From: Adiantum capillus-veneris
Lineage: Eukaryota > Streptophyta > Polypodiopsida > Polypodiales > Pteridaceae
DNA: 64,000 nucleotides
Direction of reading: 5' to 3'
Assembly: GCA_014529385.2 (NCBI GenBank)
Contig: CM043953.1
Location: 85,260,342-85,324,341 of the forward strand
Within the stretch, counting starts at the first letter, position 1. Each line of letters starts with the position of its first letter. Made by a program: the position numbers and the translations under genes. The notes below the pieces were generated by a model. It saw nothing but the letters and a program-made list of their open reading frames with translations. It did no database searches and had not been told where the DNA came from. This document shows, piece after piece, positions 20,198 to 30,459 of this stretch.

Positions 20198-22117
20198 CTA
20201 CGACTTCTTCCTTCGTGTCTTCTTTTTCTTTTCTTGGATAACTGAAATGGTATCTCTCTCTTTGAGGATATGTCTTGGCCCTTGAAGCATGGACCGTGTA
20301 ATCGCATAAGCGGGTGCGACGGGTGGTATTGGCGATGTCACACTAGCAATTTCGACCAAATTCAGGGGTGTGATTTTAGGCGCATTTGGGTTATAGGGGC
20401 ATTGGGCAATCAAGTGATCTATGCCACAACGAATACATGTGAGTATTGGCATTGCAGACGTGCTCCCTTGATTCATTTGCATCTGTGCAGCATTCTTTTG
20501 CAGCCTAATAGGGCACTCCGCTACTCGATGTGGTCCACCACACTCGTAGCATTGAAGAGGTGGCCTCCTAGCCTGGGTGTTGATATTTTGACCTCTGGAT
20601 GCGAGAGCAGCAGCTTGATAAACCGGCTTGACTTGTCCCCAACAATCTTCCATGTAGTATATAGGACATTCTTCCAATGTATCAAGTCCGTAGGCAATAC
20701 TAGTGTCTATTTCCTCCTCACAGCCATCTGGATAAGCATTTGATGGCTCGCAACCCACTTGGTTCATAGGGGCAACTCTTGGATGCGGGGGCTGTGGTCC
20801 TAGCACAGGAGGTGGTAGCGGTGTAGCTTGTACAACATTTTGAGGTCTAGGGACCATGTGTTGCGGTAGTTGCTCAACAGGTGGAGCACGCATCAATACA
20901 AGAGCTCGAGGTGCATCCGTCCAGGCTACAGGTGGTCTATTTGCCATCATACGTTTGATCATTAAACAATCCTTAGCTTGGTGACCATACCTACCACATG
21001 CGTTGCAAGCTCCATTAAATTTTACTCTAAACGTAGGGCACTCACTAGTGCTATGTGGACCTAAGCAAATGGAACACCATTGTTGCTCCCTTCTTGGATA
21101 CATGTGACTATTTTGAGGGGGTCGATTATCCTTAAGAGACTCTTGGATTGCCTTGGTGAGGTCTGTCAAGAATGTCTCAAATACCTTTGGCTCATTGGCA
21201 ATGGGCTTTGCAGTCATGGGTTCATACCCAATGGCTTGTGAGCTAGTGGATCTCGTGTCAGTAGACACCCTCATGCCTGCTATCATCAAGTTGTCCTCTA
21301 ATTGGATTGCATTGGCAGTGACATCTTCCCAGGTTGTGATACCTCTAATCACTAGTCCATTATAGATTCCTTCATTCCTCAACCCTCGAATGAATCGATC
21401 AAGCAGTTGGTTATTGTTGAAGCGCTCATTTACAGGGCAGCGAGAGTTTAAGTGCTTTAGACGACTAATGAAGTCCCTTACTGACTCTCCTTCCTTACGT
21501 TCGGCCTTCTGTAGCTGAGATGCTACACCCCAAAGCACACCTTCTCGTATGTACTCCTTTAGAAACAACCTTCGAAGGGTAGGGTAGATTGTTTTCTCGT
21601 CCACCCTTAGGGTCCTATACCAATCTCCAGCCTTCCCACTTAATGTCAAGCTTAAGGTATTGCACTTATGTAGTTCGTTGCGTTCCCCTAAGGAATCACA
21701 TACTTGTTCAAACACTTCAATGTGTTTCCTAGCATCTTCGTCCCCATTGAATTTTTGCGTGAGTTTGGCAATTTGTACTGCCTTACTTCTAGGCTCTCTA
21801 TCAGATGCATGACGCATATTTTCCGCGATAGATCGACCTATGGTTTGAGCAAACGCTGCCAAGTCACCTATGTGAGGAGGCAGGGCCGGTGGAGGTACTC
21901 TTGGCATATGTGTGGATGATGCAGGATATGGAACATAACCGGGCATAGGTCCACTCGGATAAGGGCTAGGGAGCGGCACTCGAGGAGCGTAAACAAGTGG
22001 TACTATTGGAGGTGTGGGGGCCATGTGTGCATAAGGGGCTAGAGGCACATATGGTCGAGGCCCCATATTAGGTACTACGACACTAGGTAGTGGCACTGCG
22101 CTAACCGTAGATGTCAT
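20198..22117 (-). CDS. gag: Element C gag: capsid/nucleocapsid with four zinc knuckles
   Basis: 639 codons from an ATG at 22117. A proline-rich N-terminus (about 1-95) precedes the retrotransposon gag fold (about 110-300; K-F-N-G-D-E-D-A, G-K-A-G-D-W-Y, F-I-R-G-L-R). Four CCHC knuckles follow: C-S-I-C-L-G-P-H at about 346, the classical C-N-A-C-G-R-Y-G-H-Q-A-K-D-C at about 370, C-Y-E-C-G-G-P-H at about 521 and C-I-R-C-G-I-D-H at about 561. Three of the four have only three residues between the second Cys and the His. The C-terminus is basic (K-K-K-K-T-R-R-K-K). It ends at a TAG with AP1 following in the same frame. Confidence 0.92.
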   Translation of the reverse strand: MTSTVSAVPLPSVVVPNMGPRPYVPLAPYAHMAPTPPIVPLVYAPRVPLPSPYPSGPMPGYVPYPASSTHMPRVPPPALPPHIGDLAAFAQTIGRSIAENMRHASDREPRSKAVQIAKLTQKFNGDEDARKHIEVFEQVCDSLGERNELHKCNTLSLTLSGKAGDWYRTLRVDEKTIYPTLRRLFLKEYIREGVLWGVASQLQKAERKEGESVRDFISRLKHLNSRCPVNERFNNNQLLDRFIRGLRNEGIYNGLVIRGITTWEDVTANAIQLEDNLMIAGMRVSTDTRSTSSQAIGYEPMTAKPIANEPKVFETFLTDLTKAIQESLKDNRPPQNSHMYPRREQQWCSICLGPHSTSECPTFRVKFNGACNACGRYGHQAKDCLMIKRMMANRPPVAWTDAPRALVLMRAPPVEQLPQHMVPRPQNVVQATPLPPPVLGPQPPHPRVAPMNQVGCEPSNAYPDGCEEEIDTSIAYGLDTLEECPIYYMEDCWGQVKPVYQAAALASRGQNINTQARRPPLQCYECGGPHRVAECPIRLQKNAAQMQMNQGSTSAMPILTCIRCGIDHLIAQCPYNPNAPKITPLNLVEIASVTSPIPPVAPAYAITRSMLQGPRHILKERDTISVIQEKKKKTRRKKS

Positions 22118-22126
22118 CCGTACATT

Positions 22127-22920
22127 CTATGTCAGACTTATCCCTGGAGTGAGCACCGTGTTTTCCTTGATAGAGGGTTGAGCCAAGTTAGGGAAGCTAA
22201 AGTTTTCGCTCGGAGGCTCAGATTGCATAGAGACCCCAGGTGAAATGACGTAAGATGGGTCCATGGGGCTCATTAGAGGAGTCTCCATTTGTGATAGAGT
22301 AGGCTGTTGAGCCTTGCTCGTATCCAGAAATCTCATGGGGCCAGTTGAGAGTATATTTACCCCTCGGTTTTGCCTTTCTGATTGAATAATGCCATGGATT
22401 ACATTACAGATCATTTTCTGTTGATCTTCGATGCTCGTGGCACTAGAGGTGGATTGTACCATCTCTATCCATCCTACATGGTAGGCGTGGCCAGAGTGTA
22501 GATCCGTCAACACCTCAGTGTGGAGGTCGTATGTCCAATGATCATTAATGAACCATCCTTCTAGAGTCGACGTGTTAACGGTTTCTTGTGAGGTAGAAGC
22601 AATATTGCTCCCCGTGGTTTACTTGTCACCAATGGTACTCTAGAGGGAACTTCTGAAGGAGGCAGCTCAACAGGGCCTTCTTGGTAAGAAGTTGGTAGGA
22701 TATCCACATGGACACTCTTTGGGGGTGTGGGGTCCACATGCGATGTGAAAGGAGAGTCCACTTCCCCACCCCCTTCGTGTGCTTCATTTGCATCAGGTTC
22801 CGAGCGAGTAGCTCTACCTAATGTTTCCATGAAATGGCTAAACATACTAGTACTAGGCTGTGGAGCTTCGGGAGATGCATGGCCTTCTCTCTCAGTGTTT
22901 TGGGTAGGGTATGCTTCCAT
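22127..22920 (-). pseudogene. Element C region upstream of gag: possible N-terminal gag extension
   Basis: A 128-codon frame at 22513-22127 is in the same phase as gag and separated from its ATG by one TAG and three codons. A 119-codon frame at 22920-22561 lies upstream in another phase. Both are rich in P, S, T and E, like the gag N-terminus that follows. They may be an N-terminal extension broken by a stop and a frameshift. I see no known domain. Confidence 0.4.
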
Positions 22921-24275
22921 GATTTCTGAGTCGGAGGAGGAATCACTAGCGGCTATTTTAGGGTCTTAGGTGGTGCTACCTTGTGTCCCCGCTGAGGGTC
23001 TAGAGCTTATCGTGGATGGGTAATGGGTGTCCGTATGAACAGAGGCACCCTCAATATGCTCGTGTTCTAGCACCCGCCCAGAGCGTAAGTGCATGTGCTT
23101 TTGATACCCTAAGGTGTCAAAAAGCTGCTCTAGGAGGCCTTGTGACTAGTTTTTAGCGTGTTTTTTGTTTGTTTTTTTGCTAGATTTTTTAGAGCGTGTC
23201 GTGGAATGGGCCGTGAGATAGCTCGAAACGAGCGTATCGGTCAGAGGGTCATGCCGTGCTTTACAGCCCTCCGTTTGGTCACTCTATGCCCTCGGAATCC
23301 CTAAAACTGTCAATTTCCAGTAGGGAACTAGGCCCAAACTAGAAAGTCTAAGGGTGCAAGTGGGAAGAGAAAGGAGGAGAGTGGAGGACTTGTCCCACAT
23401 GCTCTCATTCTCTCTTGAGGGAGTAGGGTATATATATAAGAGTGAGTCTAGTATATATCATAAGAGTGAGGACTGAGGCCTGGGCCTGGGCTTGGGCTTG
23501 GGGAAATGATCCCGATCTGTCTTTTATACAAACCAACCCGTCAGTTTTAAGAGTCACGTTTTTTATTTTCGAAAAATTTAGCCGCCCGCTCCCTCGCTTT
23601 TTTTTTTCCGGATCCCGCTCCCTCGCGTTTTTTTTTTCGGATTTATTTATTTTATTTTTTAAAAAAATTAATTTTTTTTTCAGAAATTTTTTGTTTTTTC
23701 AGAAATTTTTTGGGGGAAATGATCCCGATCTATCTTTTATACAAACCAACCCGTCAGTTTTAAGAGTCACGTTTTTTATTTTCGAAAAATTTAGCCGCCC
23801 GCTCCCTCGCGTTTTTTTTTTCGGATTTATTTATTTTATTTTATTTTTAAATTAAATTTTTTTTTTCAGAAATTTTTTGTTTTTTTCAAAAAAACTTTTT
23901 TTTTTTTTTTTTGGCCAGAAAACTCTTTTCCCCCAAAAAAATAAATTTTTTAATAAAAAAAAATCACTTTTTTTTTTCAGAATTTTTTTTTGATGCGGAT
24001 AATACAGAAATTGAAAGCGCAGAAATTGAAAATGCAGAAATGCAGAAATGCAAAAAAAACGCAGAAATGCAGAAATTGAAAATGCAGAAATTGAAAAAAC
24101 GCAAGAAATGCAGAAAAATGAAAAAGCACAGACAATAGCAGAAATTGAAACTTGACAGAAAATGCAGAAAACGCAAAAAACAGAAATCTCCACACACTCC
24201 TTCCCTGCCTTTCCTATGATAGAAATTGCACCACAAGGAAGCGTAAAGTGCTAACCGAGCTTAGTGTAGGGCATA
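22921..24275 (-). other. Element C leader with tandem duplication and A-rich repeats
   Basis: The 5' leader between primer-binding site and the first gag-like frame. A 213-bp unit beginning GGGAAATGATCCCG at 23501 is repeated at 23714. Homopolymer T and A runs fill 23600-23990. From about 23993 to 24190 a short unit of the type GCAGAAATTGAAA recurs irregularly. There is no supportable gene; long frames here are products of the low-complexity sequence. Confidence 0.75.
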
Positions 24276-24293
24276 TCCCCGGCAACGACGCCA
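24276..24293 (-). promoter_or_regulatory. Element C primer-binding site
   Basis: On the minus strand TGGCGTCGTTGCCGGGGA lies 4 nt inside the 5' LTR. It resembles the TGGCGCCGTTGCCGGGGA site known from plant Athila/Tat-type gypsy elements. Confidence 0.85.
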
Positions 24294-24297
24294 AAAA

Positions 24298-24548
24298 TGT
24301 GCGCTCCTTGCCGCACTGTCGAAGCAAGGGACTTGCCAATACACCGTGTGCGAGCCACAAACGGCTCCAAGCACACAACAAGCCTAAACTAGCAAGCTCA
24401 AGAGAACAAAGGGTGTGTCACTCACCGCTCTACGCTCGCCTTCGTGGTGGATTCCTCGCCGCGATGAAGAAGAAGCTGCAGTCGTGCCGCGCTCAACCGC
24501 TTCGCCGCCGTCGTGCCTTCGTAATGCTCGATCGCACACACACTCTCC

Positions 24549-24586
<38 letters not shown>

Positions 24587-24889
24587 AGGAGGTGAAGAAG
24601 AAGAAGATGGAGATGGAGCAAGAGCACTCTTCTATTGCACAAATGAGAGAATGAGTAAAAATTAGGTTTAGTTGGCTTTTATAGGAGCTCACCCCATTCA
24701 CACTTGGGCGCCCATGCTTAGCCAACTAATCCCTTGAATGTCCCAGTTAGAGTGCGCCTCTCATCGGCGATCACTCTTACCCTTTTCCTATTGGTCCGAC
24801 AAGCCCGGTACCTGACTCTAAATAATACATAATATGGTTACAGTGTCCGTCGTAGGCGATAGGGTGTCCGTGAGCCACGAGGGTTAACA
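24298..24889 (-). repeat. Element C 5' LTR (LTR-C)
   Basis: The LTR is 592 bp and almost identical to 11268-11857. The TATA-like box is at 24674-24685 (minus). The primer-binding site lies immediately to its left, which makes this the 5' copy. Confidence 0.95.
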
Positions 24890-24894
24890 AGGCC
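24890..24894 (+). repeat. Target duplication AGGCC, right of element C
   Basis: AGGCC follows the LTR end GGGTTAACA. Removing the insertion and one copy restores the element B pol frame around R-P-Y. Confidence 0.9.
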
Positions 24895-25753
24895 ATACAC
24901 ATATAATGAGACATTTTCCAGGAAGATCAAAGAAGAGATTGAGAAACTAAAGGAAGCCGAATTCATTTATCAAATTGAACACACAAATTGGGTGTCCCCA
25001 ATCGTGGTAGTACCCAAGAAGAATAGAAAATTACGAATGTGTGTCAACCTCAAGAAAGTGAATGCAGCTACCATTAGAGACAACTTTCCTCTTTCAATCA
25101 CTGGGCATGTTTTAGAACGAGTTGCGGGAAAAGAAGCTTACAGCTTCTTAGATGGATTTTTGGGATACAATCAACTTTTGGCTGACCCAAAAGATCAGCA
25201 TAAAACTAATTTTGCAACGGAATGGGGTATTTTTGCCTATCGGGTTATACCTTTTGGGCTAACTAATGCACCTGCCATCTTCCAAAGATGGATGAGCCAT
25301 GATTTTAAAGAATATCTTAGGAAATTCTTGGAAGTTTATATGGATGATCTATGCGTACATTCATCAACTCGGGGTGATCATTTTGAACACCTCAAAAAGG
25401 TATTCAAAAAGTGTAGACTTTATAGGATTTTCTTAAATCCTGAAAAGTGCACATTCATGGGTATACAAGGAAAACTTCTTAGACATATAGTGTCTAAAAA
25501 TGTTATAGATACTGATATGGATAAAATTCATGTTATTGTTGATTTGCCTAGATCAACAACAGTGAAAGGGACTCGAGCGTTCATGGGGCATCATGAATAT
25601 TATAGACGATTCATTTACATGTACGCTATAATTGCAAAACCCATGTATAGCTTGATTACACACTTTGAATGGACTGAGACATGTGAAGAATCCTTCATGA
25701 AGCTTAAGAAAACTCACTTCAGCTCCAATATTGAAAGAACCACATTGGAATAA
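24890..25753 (+). pseudogene. pol: Element B pol: reverse transcriptase
   Basis: Continues the frame interrupted at 11267. RT motifs in order: W-V-S-P-I-V-V-V-P-K-K, F-L-D-G-F-L-G-Y-N-Q, F-G-L-T-N-A-P and the catalytic Y-M-D-D at about 25337-25350, all present, then the thumb H-E-Y-Y-R-R-F-I. The frame shifts near 25740, where the RNase H begins. It is related to element A and C pol but distinct from both. Confidence 0.88.
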
Positions 25754-26187
25754 CATACTCCACATACATGTAGATGCTTCCAATTTTGTTATTGGGTGTA
25801 TACTAGCTTAATCGGGAGATAAAAAAATTGATTTTTCTATTTCTTATGCTAGTTGACAGTTAAACATGGCGGAAAAGAATGATACCACCACTGAAAGGGA
25901 AGGATTAGGAATGATCTATGCTGTAAAAAAGTATAGACATTACCTATTAGCAAACAAACTTTTGTTCTTTGTGGACCACCAATCTTTATTGTATTTGGTC
26001 AACAAGACATGCAGCATAGGAAGAATAGTGAGATAGTTCATCATTATTCTGGAATTTGATTTCACTGTAGGTGTGAAAAAGGGCACCACTCATCAAAGAG
26101 TATATCATTTGTCAAGGATTGGTTCAGGAGAATCACCTAAAGGGGTAGACGATGATCTACCAGATGCATATCTGTTCTCCATGGAAA
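25754..26187 (+). pseudogene. pol: Element B pol: RNase H
   Basis: In the shifted frame H-I-H-V-D-A-S-N-F, T-T-E-R-E-G-L-G and F-V-D-H-Q-S-L-L-Y-L-V mark the RNase H domain. The last acidic motif has become R-V-Y-H-L-S-R-I. Stops at 25808, 25854 and 26034 interrupt it. Confidence 0.82.
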
Positions 26188-26935
26188 TGATACCTCGATG
26201 GTCGGAAAATATGGTATCATTGATGACCATAGCTCAAGTGGATTCACAAATACCACTTCCTATTACAATCGGATTAATTGAGCAATTGGTTATGTATCAA
26301 TTACTAGGTGGTAGGGTATACAAAAGAAACCGAGATGGAATATTTCTCTTAAGAATTAATCCTGAAGAAAAATCCTAATACCTGAGTCAAGCACATATTA
26401 CCATAGTAGGACTTCACTTTGTGGAAGACCCAACTATGGAAAGGATCTTGAGACTTGGAGTATTTTGGCCAACTATGAGGAGTGATGTTTGCTCTTTCGT
26501 AAAGTATTGTCCTCAATGTCAAAAACAGACACCCATACCTCATCAAACATTGTTCCAAATGTCACATGTTTCTAAGTGGAGTAACTATCTCGTTACTTAC
26601 TTATCGAGCTGAACATTTTGTGAGGATATGAGTAAACGCCGTCAAAGAGCAATTGAAACTGAAGTAAGAGATTATGCTCTTATTGGAAACCAATTGTATC
26701 AGAGAGGTAAGGATCAACATTTGCGTGTTTGTGCAAATGAAGACGAATGTATTCCGATTATAGAACAAGCACATGCTGGATTAGATGGAGGTCACTTTTC
26801 TAGTCAGATCACCACAAGAGAAATCTTAATGGAAGGCATATGGTGGCCAACACTTTTTGCAAATGTCAAAGAATATGTTCGAAGATGTGATGCTTGTCAA
26901 CAAGAAAAAATTCCAACACGAGTAGACAACATGCC
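26188..26935 (+). pseudogene. pol: Element B pol: two tandem integrase zinc-finger (HHCC) modules
   Basis: Module 1 starts at about 26188 (M-I-P-R-W-S-E-N) and runs through G-R-V-Y-K-R, Q-A-H-I...L-H-F, F-W-P-T-M and Y-C-P-Q-C near 26515. Module 2 starts near 26566 (V-S-K-W-S-N-Y) and runs through G-N-Q-L-Y-Q-R-G, Q-A-H...G-G-H-F, W-W-P-T and R-C-D-A-C near 26895. Both copies keep their His and Cys ligands. The offset is about 380 bp. Stops at 26377 and 26609. Confidence 0.82.
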
Positions 26936-27405
26936 CTTAAGACCAATAATCGGAGCTAGAGCTTTTGCAAAATGGGGTATAGACTTTGTTGGGCCAATAC
27001 AGTCACCTGCTTATAGAACCTAGGCTCAATATATCATTGTAGCTACATACTATTTGACTAAGTGCGCCGAGGCTAAAGAAACTCAAAAGAATGATTCCAG
27101 AACCACTACCGCATTCTTTTATGAGTATGTATTCACAAGATATGGACTACCAATAGAAATTTTCAATGATAGGGGAACTCATTTTCTTAATGAGGTAATC
27201 AAGTATGTGCTTAATGAGTTTATGGTCATCCATAACAAATCAGCTCCCTATCACCCACAAGCAAACGAACAAGATGAGCATACAAATAAAATTCTTAGCT
27301 CAGTATTGACTAAAGTGGTTAGTTAAGGAAGGACAAAATAGGAAATGAATTTCCATGTTGCTCTATGGGCTTATTGAGTTTCATTCAAAATAGCTTTAAA
27401 TGCTA
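26936..27405 (+). pseudogene. pol: Element B pol: integrase core, N-terminal part
   Basis: W-G-I-D-F-V-G-P gives the first Asp, I-F-N-D-R-G-T-H-F the second, and the Glu motif reads N-E-Q-D-E-H-T-N-K. Stops at 27021 and 27324 break the frame. The core is cut at about 27405, after A-L-N-A-T, by a DNA transposon. Confidence 0.85.
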
Positions 27406-28760
27406 CACCTAGGTTGGTAACCTAACAGGACATAAAAGTGTCATTTCAGGGTTTTGAAAAAAACCTCCAAAACCATAGTAGATCCACTCATTTTGGAGGT
27501 TTTGAAAAAAACCTCCAAAACCATAGTAGATCCACTCATTTTATAAAAGTACTTCAAGGCCTACTACACATGGAAAAAATTAGAAACTTGTAAAATTTCT
27601 GATCTTTTGGTCACACCAAGCCTCCAAAGATAATGGACTAGTACATTTTCATCAAAACAATCATTTCTTACGTTTTGTTGCATAAAAATAAGATTAGGGA
27701 TTTTTGTAGGACTTGAGATAAATTCCCTAGTTAACTTCAATGGGTTGGTGATCAGAACATATGATTGCTTCTCACTCGCTATTTTTTGTTTTGCCAAAAT
27801 AAATAGGTTCAAAAAAGTTGAATTTTTACTATTCTGCAAACATATCATCAAAGTTTCTATAGCCACGCTCAATACAAATAATATATGCATGTTTTCTTAG
27901 TTCCCTATTGTCCTTCATGTTCATAAGGAGCCATGGAGCATGTCAAAAGAATAATACATCTCTTACCAAGGGGAATCTTGGGGACAAAGATGAAGTGTTA
28001 AATACAGCAAACATGAAAAAACTGGGTTCAACATTATGAGTTGTAGAATCCCATAGAAACTATTCAATATCTAGCCAAATTTGATCCTTATGACTAGATA
28101 TGGTTACTACCTACAAAATGCATGTAGTTATCACAAGAAACTAGCAATATTGAAAAAGCTATACTTGATATACTAGAATGTTTCGTTTTCTTCTATAATT
28201 GAAAAAATCAACCATCGTTGTGTACTATGCAAAATAGGGTATTAGGTGCCCCAAAACACAAGGAATGTTAGCTTTATGTTACAATATGTGAAATAGAAAA
28301 TAAAAAATGCATTTGGATATCATGAAATCCACCCAAAAAATCATAGAAGAGCTAAAATTGGCTAAAAAACAGGATTTGACAATTTTTGTAATCTGGTCAT
28401 AACTTACAACTTTAATATTTATTTCTCCCTAGAAGCATCAGGACATGTTGAGGACTACTAAAGATCGTTATCTAGCATTATAGACCTCACAAACATGAAT
28501 TCTAGAGTGGTATAGTTGCAAAAAGTTGAAAAAAGCCAAAAACAGGACCCGTTTTTTCACACAGATTAGGTTGTGAAATGTTTTGCAAGGACAATGTTAA
28601 AGATGGAATTGATATTCCAAAAAAATGTCGAGTTTTTTTCAGCTCATGAGACAACTTTCTAGATAGATAGCACCTCAAAATCCATTTTGAAACTCTTGAC
28701 ATAATTCAAGGAAAATGGTCACTTAACAGGACATAAAAGTGTCCCATTACCAACCTAGTG
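27406..28760 (+). mobile_element. Non-autonomous TIR DNA transposon, copy M1, inside element B integrase
   Basis: 1355 bp with inverted ends: CACCTAGGTTGGTAA at the left and TTACCAACCTAGTG at the right. A second copy is at 30460-31798, near-identical over its length. A subterminal motif with internal symmetry, GGACATAAAAGTGTC, occurs near both ends. The left end carries a 47-bp tandem duplication (about 27460-27545). There is no transposase-like frame. The target duplication is unclear. The CACTA-like end is suggestive but does not settle the superfamily. Strand is arbitrary. Confidence 0.75.
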
Positions 28761-29356
28761 TTAACCTTGTTTATGGTCTTGATGCCATACTGCCAATAGA
28801 ATTTGTATTGCCGACACTAAGGGTAGCAAAGGATCTTGAGTGAACTGGACATGAATTGTCAGAAAGACTTGAAGATTTAGAGAATCTAGATGAGAAAAGG
28901 CTAACAGTTGTAGCTCACATCTATGCACAAAAGTGGAAACAAAAACAATTTTTTGATTCCCATTTAATTACAAAAATCTTCAAAAAAGGAGACTTAGTTT
29001 TAGTATATTCCCTTAAGCATCACATTCCCAAGTTTAAGAAAAAAGAAAACGGACCGTTTATCATTGAAGATGTATCTCCAAGTGGAGCAGTTAAGTTGTC
29101 CACCCTAGATGGTGAACCAATGGCCAATTGGATTAGTGGATTTTGTTCAATGAAGTACAATTTTCCACTAACCAATGAATTGCTAGAAAGAATGCATGCA
29201 GCTAAGAAAAGAAAGATAAAACGACAGCAGGTTATTAATGAAGCCCAAGAGGAAGCTTGGCTTCGGGTACTCAAAAGGAAAGCTGCTCTCAAGAATCAAA
29301 AAATACCTATTCCCATGAACACTCTGGAAATAGATGACCGACAATGGGAATTGTAG
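28761..29356 (+). pseudogene. pol: Element B pol: integrase end and C-terminal domain
   Basis: Homology resumes after M1 with N-L-V-Y-G-L-D-A-I-L-P-I-E-F and continues after a stop as a frame with K-Q-F-F-D-S-H-L, G-D-L-V-L-V-Y and G-P-F-I-I-E-D, matching 2218-2560 in element A. A basic helical segment (K-R-K-I-K-R-Q-Q) follows. The frame ends at a TAG near 29356. Confidence 0.83.
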
Positions 29357-30200
29357 AAACATGATGTGTCAACAGATGATGAATGGCTAGATGGGATGGA
29401 CCTTGGCATCAATGTACAGCTCAAAAATCATAGCACAAATGCATTGGTTGATGCAGGAGATAGAGTAAATGCAGTCAATTATTCCACGTACAAGAAGACA
29501 ACGAGTCAGTCATTGGCAGTCAGGAATAGCGACTATCAAAGGATGCAACAAGAACCCAACACCAACATTGGGAGTAGTCAACTTGAATGTGGTAGTACAT
29601 GGATGTTCATGCACTCATCTGTTTGTATGCTTACCAGATGAACACATGAATAAGGCAATGATTCTTGGAATCTCATGGATGCGGACATACAAGGCAATAC
29701 CAGATCGGGATACGAATCAGCTCAACCTATCACCTAAAGGCGGACAACTCATTGTTCCAGTTGCACCCAGCAAGGAGGAATGGAAAGGCAAATACCAGCA
29801 AAGCAAACCACAAAGTAATCAATCTTCTCCATCCGACAAGAAAAATCTACAAGTAGCATGCAACAAGTTAGGAAAATTTGGGTACCAAAAGCACAGCTTA
29901 AGGACAAGCTAATTCAAATCTGGGTGCCCATAACATCATCGACAAAACCAAAGACGGTTCCAACGGTCAAAACACAGAGACGAGCATCTCCAAGCAAAGA
30001 AACTAACATGAAATGGATTTGGAAGAAAAAGGACCACTTATCTTCTCCGCAAACTGGAAAACAAATGAAGCAATGGAAGTTAAGTCTCAAAAACCTCAAC
30101 CACACCATACTGCCCAAGACAAACCAAGATATCAATGGTGGGTAAAAGCTGGACAACAGTCATTTTTTATACCAAAAGCTCAATAAATCAGCGTGCTAAA
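29357..30200 (+). pseudogene. pol: Element B pol: second protease-like domain and W-x-P-K tail
   Basis: A-L-V-D-A-G-D-R-V-N-A-V-N at about 29440-29480 corresponds to L-L-D-T-G-A-K-Y-N-L-L of element C, with D-A-G in place of D-T-G. After a frameshift the domain ends with I-L-G-I-S-W-M-R-T-Y near 29665. The tail then shows K-I-W-V-P-K at about 29872, Q-I-W-V-P at about 29915, K-W-I-W-K-K near 30010 and W-W-V-K...F-I-P-K near 30140-30175. Several frameshifts occur. Confidence 0.75.
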
Positions 30201-30429
30201 GCATCCTGGCGGCACAATCAAGCAAAGAGCACACAAGCTACAAGATTTGGTCTTTGGAAGACAGCATAAAAAAACCTCGACCTCAAAAATCCTTGAGTTA
30301 TCCAACTCTTGCACAGCATAATGGTTTGAACTACTGCATTGATCTTCAAAGCATGGTAGAGCAAACCAAGGCTATGCATAGACATGACTGTTCAACCCAT
30401 CCACATAGTCGTCCCGGAGTACGCCATCT

Positions 30430-30445
30430 AGGAGGGGTGGAAGAG
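30430..30445 (+). promoter_or_regulatory. Element B internal polypurine tract
   Basis: AGGAGGGGTGGAAGAG, shortly after the tail and in a local context that aligns with 3999-4014 of element A (both preceded by a CTAGGAGG-type junction). Confidence 0.5.
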
Positions 30446-30459
30446 TACTAAGTAATTAA

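Larger units (their letters stand above)
11268..24889 (-). mobile_element. Element C: nearly complete Ty3/gypsy retrotransposon
   Basis: A 13.6-kb insertion into the RT gene of element B, flanked by AGGCC at 11263-11267 and 24890-24894. Reading the minus strand: 5' LTR (24889-24298), primer-binding site, 2-kb leader, gag, protease ORF, pol, internal polypurine tract, two small ORFs, terminal polypurine tract and 3' LTR (11857-11268). The two LTRs differ at only about four substitutions plus simple-repeat length, so this is the youngest insertion in the left half. gag and pol are long and open, but stop codons, a frameshift and an RT active-site change suggest it is not autonomous. Confidence 0.93.

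Noticed and set aside
23442-24236. F/L/I-rich frames in the element C leader suggesting membrane proteins
   Set aside because: They are translations of poly-T and A-rich repeats.
27564-27890. Frame beginning M-H-I-L-F-V, present in both TIR transposons
   Set aside because: Shared because the two copies are nearly identical; there is no transposase motif such as a DDE signature, and the copies carry different stops.
27406-28760. Firm assignment of the TIR element to the CACTA superfamily
   Set aside because: Only M2 starts with CACTA at the left end, the 3-bp target duplications do not match, and there is no transposase; left as unclassified.
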